DNA from: Pseudomonas kitaguniensis
GTDB taxonomy: Bacteria > Pseudomonadota > Gammaproteobacteria > Pseudomonadales > Pseudomonadaceae
Length of the DNA: 47,514 bases
Direction of reading: 5' to 3'
NCBI RefSeq assembly: GCF_009296165.1
Contig: NZ_VUAZ01000142.1
Span: forward strand, 1 to 47,514
Under the pieces are notes generated by a model, which searched no databases, was not told where the DNA came from, and saw only the letters and a list, made by a program, of their open reading frames with translations. The translations under genes and the position numbers were made by a program. Shown piece by piece: positions 35,428 through 43,109 of the stretch. Numbering within the stretch: the first letter of the stretch is position 1; every line of letters starts with the position of its first letter.

Positions 35428-36579
35428 TTACTCCCCTTTGCCAGGAGCGGCAGCGGCAGCAGGAGCAGCGGTATCGGCAGGCTTGGCGTTCGCAGCATCC
35501 TTGACCGTGACCTGGGCGCCAGGCTTGACGTACTGCAAGCCTTCGGTGATCACACGGTCACCGGCGTTCAAGCCTTTTTCCACCAGCCAGTAGGCGCCGT
35601 AAGTACGGTTGGCCACCAGTTCACGCTGTTCTACCTTGTTGTCGGCGTTGACGATCAGCGCCGTGGGTGTGCCCTTGAGGTCGCGGGTCACGCCTTGTTG
35701 CGGCGCCAGGATCGCCTTGCTGTTCACACCGGCTTGCAACTGGGCGTGCACGAACATGCCCGGCAGCAGGGTGTGGTCAGGGTTGGGGAACACGGCGCGC
35801 AGGGTCACGGAGCCAGTGGTCTGGTCGACCGACACTTCAGAGAACTCCAGCTTGCCGTCCTGGCCGTAGTCCGTGCCGTCTTCCAGGGTCAGTTTGACCT
35901 TGGCTGCGTTGGCGCCGGCTTTCTCCAGTTGGCCGCTTGCCAGGTCACGGCGCAGTTTGAGCATTTCAGCGGAGGACTGCGTGACGTCGACGTAGATCGG
36001 GTCCAGTTGCTGGATCACCGCCATGGAATCGGTCTGGCCGTTGCTGACCAGCGCGCCTTCGGTGACCGACGAACGGCCAATACGCCCGGAAATCGGCGCG
36101 TACACCTTGGTGTAACGCACGTTGATTTGAGCGGTTTGAACGTTGGCTTCGGCGGTCATGCGGTTTGCGACGGCGGTGTCGTATTCCTGACGGCTCACGG
36201 CTTGCTCATCGACCAACTGCTTGTAGCGGTCGGTAATCGATTTGGTCTGGGTCAGCGTCGCTTGTGAGCTTTTCAGGGTCGCTTCATACACCGACGGGTC
36301 GATCTGATAAAGCTGCTGGCCTTCCTTCACATCGGCGCCTTCTTTGAACAGGCGCTTGAGAATGATGCCGTTGACCTGCGGCCGGACTTCCGCAATGCGG
36401 TAGGCGGTGGTGCGCCCCGGCAGTTCGGAGGTCAGGGTGAAGGCTTGCGGTTGAATGGTGACCACGCCGACCTGAGGGGTTTGGGCGGGCGGAGCCGCTT
36501 CTTCCTTTTTACATCCGCTGAGCAGCGATGCCAGGGCGACGGCAGTGACCAGAGCGGTAACAGCTGGCTTAAGTTGCAT
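35428..36579 (-). CDS. emhA: RND efflux periplasmic adaptor EmhA (MexA/TtgA type)
   Basis: A 383-residue membrane-fusion lipoprotein that links EmhB to EmhC. The start is set at 36579 (MQLKPAVTALVTAVALASLLSGC) because this gives a clean lipoprotein signal with Cys near residue 23; the frame extends upstream to 36639, but through the promoter leader. Domains in order: beta-barrel/lipoyl half-motif (GRTTAYRIAEVRPQVNGIILKR), coiled-coil hairpin (about residues 100-160), second lipoyl half (GRIGRSSVTEGALVSNGQ), and a C-terminal domain. It is the first gene of emhABC. Confidence 0.95.
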   Translation of the reverse strand: MQLKPAVTALVTAVALASLLSGCKKEEAAPPAQTPQVGVVTIQPQAFTLTSELPGRTTAYRIAEVRPQVNGIILKRLFKEGADVKEGQQLYQIDPSVYEATLKSSQATLTQTKSITDRYKQLVDEQAVSRQEYDTAVANRMTAEANVQTAQINVRYTKVYAPISGRIGRSSVTEGALVSNGQTDSMAVIQQLDPIYVDVTQSSAEMLKLRRDLASGQLEKAGANAAKVKLTLEDGTDYGQDGKLEFSEVSVDQTTGSVTLRAVFPNPDHTLLPGMFVHAQLQAGVNSKAILAPQQGVTRDLKGTPTALIVNADNKVEQRELVANRTYGAYWLVEKGLNAGDRVITEGLQYVKPGAQVTVKDAANAKPADTAAPAAAAAPGKGE

Positions 36580-36668
36580 GAAGATCCTCGGGTCAGGCGC
36601 GCAGAGTGCGCACAAGAAGTGTGGAAGGGTAAAAAACAAGCCGTGAGTGGATAAGTAGCTTGCTACGC

Positions 36669-36697
36669 AATATACTTACGTTCATGGTTGTTTGTAA
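36669..36697 (-). promoter_or_regulatory. emhABC promoter overlapped by the EmhR operator
   Basis: On the minus strand, TTACAA (36697-36692) and TATATT (36674-36669) are separated by exactly 17 nt. The region between and including these boxes (about 36671-36697) matches the TtgR/EmhR-type operator I recall from P. putida, with core ACAAACAACCATGAA. Repressor bound here would block polymerase directly. Confidence 0.85.
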
Positions 36698-36844
36698 ACT
36701 CTTGACAGGTTTTGCGCAATGTAGACAAAGCAATGCCCAAAGCCTCGATTTTAGTAAGTTCGGCGCCCATGACGGTGTCGTCCCACAATTATTCAGATGA
36801 TGGTCCAGCACCATCCACAGTGTCCTGATTGAGGTTTTACTGCC

Positions 36845-37477
36845 ATGGTTCGTCGTACCAAAGAGGAAGCTCAGGAAACGCGCAGCCAGATTCTCGACGC
36901 CGCCGAGCAGGCTTTTTATGACCGCGGGGTCGCGCGGACCACGCTGGCGGACATCGCCGCGTTGGCCGGTGTGACGCGCGGCGCTATTTATTGGCATTTC
37001 AGCAATAAGTCCGATTTGTTGCAGGCACTGCTCGACACGCTGCACGAACCCCTGGATGAATTGGCCCGGGCGAGTGAGAGCGAGGATGAAGTCGACCCGC
37101 TTGGCTGCATGCGTAAGCTGCTGATTCATTTGTTTCATCAAGTTGCTCTGGACCCGAAAACCCGGCGCATCAACGAGATTTTGTTTCATAAGTGCGAGTT
37201 CACCGATGAAATGTGTGACATGCGTCGCCAGCGCCAAACTCACAGCCTGGAATGCAACCTGCGTATCGGTCTGACATTGCGTAACGCGGTCCATCGCGGG
37301 CAACTTCCAGAAAATCTCGACCCAGCCCGTGCTGCGGTGTGCATGCACGCCTATATCAACGGGCTGATTGGCCAATGGCTGCTGGTACCCGAGAGTTTTC
37401 AACTGCATCAGGAGGCTGAACGCTGGGTGGACGCAGGGCTGGACATGCTGCGCCTGAGCCCTGGGCTGCGCAATTGA
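36845..37477 (+). CDS. emhR: TetR-family repressor EmhR (TtgR/AcrR type)
   Basis: A 210-residue repressor of the divergent emhABC operon, released by antibiotics and plant phenolics in the TtgR family. The N-terminal DNA-binding domain is MVRRTKEEAQETRSQILDAA and DIAALAGVTRGAIYWHFSNKSDLL, almost the same as TtgR. The ligand domain has LFHKCEFTDEM and INGLIGQWLL. It lies 265 nt from the emhA start, with the shared operator between them, so it probably also regulates itself. Confidence 0.94.
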   Translation: MVRRTKEEAQETRSQILDAAEQAFYDRGVARTTLADIAALAGVTRGAIYWHFSNKSDLLQALLDTLHEPLDELARASESEDEVDPLGCMRKLLIHLFHQVALDPKTRRINEILFHKCEFTDEMCDMRRQRQTHSLECNLRIGLTLRNAVHRGQLPENLDPARAAVCMHAYINGLIGQWLLVPESFQLHQEAERWVDAGLDMLRLSPGLRN

Positions 37478-37819
37478 GACAAAATGCGTAATTGCGTCTA
37501 TTTGTGTCAGCAGTAAAGACTAGACACAGTCGATGTTCCGTTCACCTGATGGATGGGGTTGACTTTATACGGGCTGGCGGGCGGTTGATAGGTAGTCGCC
37601 TAAGTATTTTGTAGCAGTTTTGTTGCAGCGGTGTGAAGGAATGTTACTCAGGGCGTCTCTATCTAAAATAATGACGGAGACGAACCGCCGGATGCGCGCT
37701 GTGTGGGAAGCCTCCCAACTGAAAGTAGGCCAGGTCTGGTTGCCGTCTATCTTCGTTGAGGTGAGCAGTTTAATGCTTCATTATCGGACCCTGCTTATTC
37801 AAAGGAAGGGATCCGACGC
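37478..37819. other. Intergenic region between emhR and vgrG
   Basis: A 342-nt gap. An inverted repeat TGTGTC...GACACA at 37505-37529 is the only structure I see; it lacks a T run. The rest holds the vgrG promoter and leader; I find no good sigma-54 site (TGGC-N8-TTGC). A possible frame at 37620-37898 overlaps vgrG and has no coding features. Confidence 0.4.
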
Positions 37820-40026
37820 ATGCTGGACGCAAACGCCACCCACATTGTTCTCAGCCTTGAGGGTGTTTCCGACGACCTGCAAGTCCTCGGGTTTGTAGGG
37901 CGCGAAGCCCTCAACCAGCCGTTCTGTTTCGACATCGAACTGGTCAGCTCGCGCCCCGACCTGAAACTTGAAGAACTGCTGCACACGCCCGGCCACCTGA
38001 CCTTCGGCGCAACCGGGGCAGGCATCATTCACGGCCTGGTCTACCGTATCGAGCAGGGCGATTCGGGTAAAACCCTGACTCGCTACAGCATCAGCCTGGT
38101 GCCGCAACTCGCCTACTTGCAGCACAGCCAAGACCAGCGAATTTTCCAGCAACTGTCGGTGCCGAAGATCATCGCCCAGGTGTTGGAAGCGCACGGCATT
38201 TTGGCCGACGCTTACCGCTTCCAACTGGGCGCCACCTACCCGGACCGCGATTACTGCGTTCAGTACGACGAATCCGACCTGCATTTCATCCAGCGCCTGT
38301 GTGAAGAGGAAGGTATTCACTTTCATTTCCAGCACAGCGCCAGCGGCCACCAACTGGTGTTCGGTGATGACCAAACGGTGTTCCGCAAACTGGCGCCGGT
38401 GAATTACCAGCAAGACTCCGGCATGGCCGCTGAAACGCCCGTGGTCAAACGCTTCAGCCTGCGCCTGGAAACCCGTACCAGCCAGGTCAGCCGCCTGGAC
38501 TACAACTTTGAAAAACCGCGCCAATTGCCTCAAGGCTCAGCCCGCACCGACGCCTCGCCGGAACTTGAAGACTACGATTACCCCGGCCGTTTCACCGACG
38601 GCGCACGCGGCAAGCAGTTAGCGACGCGCGCACTGCAGCGCCATCGCAGCGACTACATCCTGGTTGAAGGCAAAGCTGATGAACCGACCTTGGTGAGTGG
38701 TCACTTCCTCAGCCTTGCTGAGCACCCGCGCACTGAATGGAACGACCTCTGGCTGCTGTTGGAGGTATTGCACGAGGGCAAACAACCGCAAGTGCTGGGC
38801 GAAAACATCACCAGCGACGTCACTGATAACAAGGATGACTTTCACCAGGGCTACCGCAACAGCTTCCTCGCCACACCGTGGGACGCGCACTATCGCCCGG
38901 CGCTGGCGCATAAAAAACCGCTGGGCATGCCCAGCCAGACCGCTGTTGTCACCGGGCCAGCCGGTGAAGAAATCCACTGCGACCCCTACGGCCGCGTCAA
39001 AGTGCAATTTCACTGGGACCGCGAAGGCCAGGCCGACGCCCACACCAGTTGCTGGCTACGCGTTGCCACCGGCTGGGCGGCAACGCCTACGGCGGCATCG
39101 CGATTCCACGCATCGGCATGGAGGTGCTGGTCACCTTCCTTGAAGGCGACCCCGACCAACCGCTGATTACCGGCTGCCTCTACCACAAAGAAAACCGCGT
39201 GCCCTACGACCTGCCGGCCCACAAAACCCGCAGCACCTTCAAAACCCTCAGCTCGCCGGGTGGCAAGGGCTACAACGAACTGCGTATCGAAGATAAAAAA
39301 GGCGCCGAGCAAATCTACCTGCACGCCCAGCGCGATTGGGATGAAAACATCGAACACGACCAAAAAATCCGCGTGGGCAATGAGCGCCACGACACGGTCG
39401 AGGCCAACGTGTTCAGCGAATTCAAGGTCGAGGAACACCGCATCACGTCCCTGGATCGCAAGACCGAAGTGCGCGCAGATGACCACCTCACCGTCGGCGC
39501 AACCCGGCATATAAAAGCAGGCACCGCGCTGTTTGTGGACGCAGGAACGGAAATTCACTACCACGCCGGTGAAAAAGTCGTCCTCGATGCAGGCATGGAA
39601 CTGACGGCGAAGGCGGGTGGGAGTTTTATCAAAGTCGACGCGGGTGGGGTGACCGTCAGTGGTGCCCAAGTGCTGGTTAATTCAGGCGGTGGCGCGGGTA
39701 CTGGCTCAGGCCTGAATATTCTCGGCCCGTTGATCCCCGTGATCGTCGACCAGGCACGCGCAGGCGGCTTGCTCAAATCCCGAGTCAGCGAGCATTACAA
39801 CGAACAACTGAAATTCGTCACCCGCAGTGGCAAACCCATCAAGTCCGTCAAGACGGCACTTATCCTGCCCTCCGAAACCGCACCGCAACTCGTCAAAAGC
39901 GACGCCAGCGGCCTGACCAAGCGAGTCAAAACCGACGCCGAAGAACCGGTCAAGGCCCACTTGCTATGGGATGGATTGATCGTGCCAGCCGGTGCAGATG
40001 ACTACGAGGCAAGTAGAAAAAAATGA
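37820..40026 (+). pseudogene. vgrG: Type VI secretion spike protein VgrG, apparent 1-nt frameshift
   Basis: VgrG trimers form the puncturing tip of the T6SS and carry effectors. The first frame (from ATG 37820, AAGGAAGGG upstream) covers the gp27-like base (about residues 1-370) and the start of the gp5 OB domain (GEEIHCDPYGRVKVQFHWDR). Near 39075-39080 one G is missing (GGGCGGCAAC for GGGCGGGCAAC), and the second frame continues with GGNAYGGIAIPRIGMEVLV, the beta-helix spike and a C-terminal extension of about 100 residues. That tail (EQLKFVTRSGKPIKSVKTAL...) looks like a transthyretin-type cargo-binding domain. Restored length is 735. The stop overlaps the next ATG by ATGA. Confidence 0.92.
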
Positions 40027-41021
40027 GCGCTCAACCGATTACTACGTTCAACACCAACACCCAGGAAGGCTCGGTGCACGAAGTCGTCCTGGGCTGCGAC
40101 AAACTCTGGGCGATGGGCCAGGAAGAAGCCATCCGCCGTTTGAGTGACCGGCGCTCTCCCTCGTCCAACAATTACGAGCTGGTCGCCGACTTCAGCGCGC
40201 GCGCCGCGCGGATTGCGGCGGCCTATGCGAGTTTTTATCTGGAGCAGGGCGAGGACGGGAAGCCGGAGCTGAAGGGCCGATTTTACTGGATGGGGCTGGC
40301 GGCGTTTGCGAGTAAGCAGGTGAGGTGCGGGTTGGATTTTATTCCGAATGAGCCTTATTTGTTGATGACGCCGCTGATGGTCCAGCCGGCGTTGCGTATT
40401 GGGAAGAATTTTTTAGGGGAAGGTAACTTCTGGCTATTTCAAGATATTTTTGTATGGCACTGGTTTTATCGTAAGTACCCGGATCAATTTGAAGAGTGCG
40501 CACCGGAACGTGATGTGGGTAGTTTTGAGGGGCAGATCAAGGCAAGTGTTGAAAGTTTGCCTTGGGCGGATGACGCGCTTCCGATATTGAAGGGTTTGCG
40601 CGTTACGAAATTTATTACACAAGCTTTTATTGAAATTCAAAAAGTAGAAACGCTACCTTCTGGACCCCAACAATTAAAAATGAGATTTTTATCTCTAATT
40701 TCTATAGCTGATCACGAGCAAAGATTGATTTTGCAACCCCTGATTTACGACCATCCACGCTTTCAGGAGACGTTAGAAATGCAGGCATCATTTGAGTGGG
40801 CACCCTTTGTCCCTGTCAGGGTTGCGGCTTTTAGTGCTGCTTGCGATGTCGAACAACCGGAGCTTAAAGTTCGAATGACCGAGGGGGAATTATATGATGA
40901 AAGTGATCGTATGGTTTTTATTTCAGATATTGCAGCGCAGTATGATTTTTTAATGCAGACTAAAACTGATTACATGGAAGGCGAGATGCGCGCCATCTCT
41001 AAGTGGGCGAATGCGCGATGA
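40023..41021 (+). CDS. VgrG-linked candidate T6SS effector or cargo protein, unknown family
   Basis: A 332-residue soluble protein with no signal peptide. I do not recognise it securely; the opening (VLGCDKLWAMGQEEAIRRL, SNNYELVADFSARAARIAAAYASFYL, MGLAAFASKQV) and the middle (NFWLFQDIFVWHWFYRKYP) recall DUF2515-type proteins found behind Pseudomonas vgrG genes. It is joined to vgrG and to the following lipoprotein gene by ATGA overlaps (40023-40026 and 41018-41021), the arrangement of spike, cargo and immunity gene. Base composition changes inside the gene: GC-rich to about 40370, AT-rich after, as if the 3' part had been exchanged. No toxic activity can be predicted from motifs. Confidence 0.75.
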   Translation: MSAQPITTFNTNTQEGSVHEVVLGCDKLWAMGQEEAIRRLSDRRSPSSNNYELVADFSARAARIAAAYASFYLEQGEDGKPELKGRFYWMGLAAFASKQVRCGLDFIPNEPYLLMTPLMVQPALRIGKNFLGEGNFWLFQDIFVWHWFYRKYPDQFEECAPERDVGSFEGQIKASVESLPWADDALPILKGLRVTKFITQAFIEIQKVETLPSGPQQLKMRFLSLISIADHEQRLILQPLIYDHPRFQETLEMQASFEWAPFVPVRVAAFSAACDVEQPELKVRMTEGELYDESDRMVFISDIAAQYDFLMQTKTDYMEGEMRAISKWANAR

Positions 41022-41899
41022 AGTCGCTCTGGTTTATAATCGTCTTAATTTTTTTAAGCGGATGTAACGACGGTGAGTCAAAAGTGATAGTTAATAATTT
41101 GGATGTGGAGCTGGCTATTCATGCGCCGGTCAAAGAAGCTATAGCTAATAGTGCAGTAAAATTTTCTAAAGAGTGCATGGGAAACCTAGGTTTATGTTGG
41201 TATAAAATTAGAAGGTCAGCAAACGAAAAGAATCTTCCCAGTGTCACTATACAGAGCGCAGGCAGTAAGCTGGCTTTTAAGCATGCAACCGGTGTGACAG
41301 TAGTAGTAGACGATGAGGTTGGGGAGTATATTGAAAATATTGGTGTTACTTTGCGAGCGTTGCCTGACAATAGTACGCATGAGCAAAATAGAGATTTTAT
41401 AATTAATCTTATCAAAGATATTAATGCGGCAGGCTGGCAGCGTTTCTATCTTCCTGAAGAACCGCGAATTTCTGGCTCGCAGGCTGCGAAGATAGACGCT
41501 CCTGGTGAAGTATTGGGCCACCCGGTATTAAATCATCCATGGTTAGATCCCGACTATAAGATTGATATCGACCATTGGTTAAAGTCGGGCCCTATGTATA
41601 ATTGGTATTTTCACCATAACGATGAGTACCTTAACTTAATGGTCTGGCGCCGGGACTCCAAAGATGATCCGGATAAAACGGGAACCTATCTTATTACTTT
41701 GGAGTTCAAATCAGAAAGAGAGTTCTGGGTTGCCGGCATCTCCGACAAGCAGGACAGGGCTAACTGGAAAGCCTTATTGCCAAAACGAATTGATGAGTAT
41801 CACGCATTACGTTTGGCACTCGAAAAACAAGCCCGTGAGGCAGGTATTGAGATTGATGAAACGTATCAAGATCCACCCATTAACGCTTTGCGCAAATAA
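41018..41899 (+). CDS. Candidate immunity lipoprotein 1 of 3
   Basis: A 293-residue lipoprotein (MKSLWFIIVLIFLSGC, lipid Cys at residue 16), so probably facing the periplasm. No known family is recognised. Motifs shared with the two paralogues that follow are FSKECMGNLGLCWY, NEKNLPSVTI, LRALPDNSTHEQNRDFI, EPRISGS, HPWLDPDY, GTYLITLEF and the end EIDETYQDPPINALRK. The ATG at 41018 overlaps the upstream stop (ATGA); a GTG at 41003 is a poorer choice. AT-rich relative to the window (26 of 60 G+C in one line counted). Position and lipidation suggest protection against a periplasm-acting effector; this is inference. Confidence 0.8.
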   Translation: MKSLWFIIVLIFLSGCNDGESKVIVNNLDVELAIHAPVKEAIANSAVKFSKECMGNLGLCWYKIRRSANEKNLPSVTIQSAGSKLAFKHATGVTVVVDDEVGEYIENIGVTLRALPDNSTHEQNRDFIINLIKDINAAGWQRFYLPEEPRISGSQAAKIDAPGEVLGHPVLNHPWLDPDYKIDIDHWLKSGPMYNWYFHHNDEYLNLMVWRRDSKDDPDKTGTYLITLEFKSEREFWVAGISDKQDRANWKALLPKRIDEYHALRLALEKQAREAGIEIDETYQDPPINALRK

Positions 41900-41957
41900 G
41901 TTTCGTGAGTGGGTGGCGCTGCTGTGCGATTAGACGTTTACACGTGAATAAAGCCAA

Positions 41958-42136
41958 ATGCACATGCTGCTGATTACCTCGTTCAGAGCTAACACCTGAA
42001 ACGGTTCCGTCCGCGAAGTTGTTCTGGGCTACTAAAAACTGTGGGATATGGGAGAGGGTATTTGCTAATGCAGACTGAAATCGATTATAGGGAGGGTGGG
42101 ATACGAGAAATCTCTACATGGGCGAGTGCGCAATGA
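41958..42136 (+). pseudogene. Internally deleted remnant of the vgrG-linked cargo gene
   Basis: From 41958 the sequence aligns with the start of the gene at 40023: CTGATTACCTCGTTCA for CCGATTACTACGTTCA, then GAAGTTGTTCTGGGCT for GAAGTCGTCCTGGGCT and GTGGGATATGGG for CTGGGCGATGGG. It has two in-frame stops (reading ..NT*NGSVREVVLGY*KLWDMGE). From about 42066 it jumps to the 3' end: TAATGCAGACTGAAATCGAT for TAATGCAGACTAAAACTGAT, through ATCTCTACATGGGCGAGTGC to a TGA at 42134-42136. The central 0.9 kb is gone. The stop still overlaps the next lipoprotein's ATG. Confidence 0.9.
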
Positions 42137-43014
42137 AGTCACTCTGGTTAATAGTCGTCTTCGTTGTGTTAAGCGGATGCAAGCAAGACGAGTCGTCAGT
42201 AGCAGTCCATAACGCAAGTGTAGAGTTAGCCCTCCACGTGCCTGCTCAAGAGACCATAAAGACCAGTGCGGTAAAGTTTTCTAAAGAGTGCATGGTAAAC
42301 TTGGGTTTATGTTGGTATAGAATCGGAAGCTCAGCAAATGAAAAAGATCTTCCCAGTGTCACTATAAAGAGTGCAGACCGTACGCTTGGTTTTCAAAATG
42401 TGACCGGTGTGACGGTCGTGGTAGACGATCAGGTCGGGAAGGATATTGAAAATATTGATGTTACTTTAAGAGCGTTGCCGGACAATAGTACTCATGAGCA
42501 AAATAGAGACTTTATATATAAAATCATTGAAAATATTAAATCGTCTGGCTGGAAGCACTATTACTCTCCTGGTGATCCGCGTATTTCGGGCTCGAATTCC
42601 AGCAATATAGACTCTCCGGGCAAAGTGCTGGGGCATTACGTGTCAAGCCATCCTTGGTTTGATCCTGATTATGTAATCGATATGAATCGTTGGCGTAAAG
42701 TCAGTTCTTTTTATAGTTGGTATTTTTACAGTGAGGGTGATTATTTAACGTTGAAGGCGTGGCGCCGTAACTCCAATGATGATCCTGCTACTAGAGGCAC
42801 CTATCTCATTACTATGGAGTTCAAGACCGAGAGGGAGTTCTGGCTATCAGAGTTCAGCGGAAATAACGATAGAGCTAACTGGAAAGAGTTGTTGCCTGCA
42901 CGATTAAATAAATATAAAGATGCACGTCGTGTCATTGAAGACGAGGCCCGCGCCAGCGGTATGGAAATTGATGAGAGCTATCAGGATCCACCCATTCAAG
43001 CATTAAGCAAATGA
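42133..43014 (+). CDS. Candidate immunity lipoprotein 2 of 3
   Basis: A 293-residue paralogue, exactly the length of the first. It has a lipobox in MKSLWLIVVFVVLSGCKQ and then ELALHVPAQETIKTSAVKFSKEC, LGLCWYRIGSSANEKD, VVVDDQVGKDIENI, ALPDNSTHEQNRDFI, GDPRISGSN, HPWFDPDY and ESYQDPPIQALSK. It is closely similar to paralogue 1 along its whole length, with most change in the middle and the Cys-proximal region. The ATG is preceded by the 3' scar of the deleted cargo gene, keeping the ATGA overlap. No cognate intact cargo gene is next to it, so it may be an orphan immunity protein. Confidence 0.8.
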   Translation: MKSLWLIVVFVVLSGCKQDESSVAVHNASVELALHVPAQETIKTSAVKFSKECMVNLGLCWYRIGSSANEKDLPSVTIKSADRTLGFQNVTGVTVVVDDQVGKDIENIDVTLRALPDNSTHEQNRDFIYKIIENIKSSGWKHYYSPGDPRISGSNSSNIDSPGKVLGHYVSSHPWFDPDYVIDMNRWRKVSSFYSWYFYSEGDYLTLKAWRRNSNDDPATRGTYLITMEFKTEREFWLSEFSGNNDRANWKELLPARLNKYKDARRVIEDEARASGMEIDESYQDPPIQALSK

Positions 43015-43109
43015 GTTTAGATGAAGGGGCGAACGGTGCAGGCCACTTAGATGCATTGGAAAAAGGAAATAAGATATGGATGATGGCAATTTGGCCAAGC
43101 GACCGATGA
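43011..43109 (+). CDS. 32-codon ORF bridging lipoproteins 2 and 3 (possible remnant)
   Basis: An open frame of 32 codons whose ATG (43011) overlaps the stop of lipoprotein 2 as ATGA and whose TGA (43107-43109) overlaps the ATG of lipoprotein 3 as ATGA. The product, ending KGNKIWMMAIWPSDR, has a segment GNKIWMMA faintly like CDKLWAMG of the cargo protein's N-terminus. It may be a second, more decayed cargo remnant kept because it couples translation. Whether the peptide has a role is unknown. AAAAAGGA at about 43060-43067 could also start translation at 43076. Confidence 0.45.
   Translation: MSLDEGANGAGHLDALEKGNKIWMMAIWPSDR

Noticed and set aside
32545..36267. A 1240-residue plus-strand open frame
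   Set aside because: It is the antisense shadow of emhB and emhA. The His/Gln/Arg-rich product is typical of shadows in GC-rich genomes and matches no family.
37620..37898. A 92-residue open frame ahead of vgrG
   Set aside because: It runs into vgrG in another frame, has a poor start and no coding-like composition.
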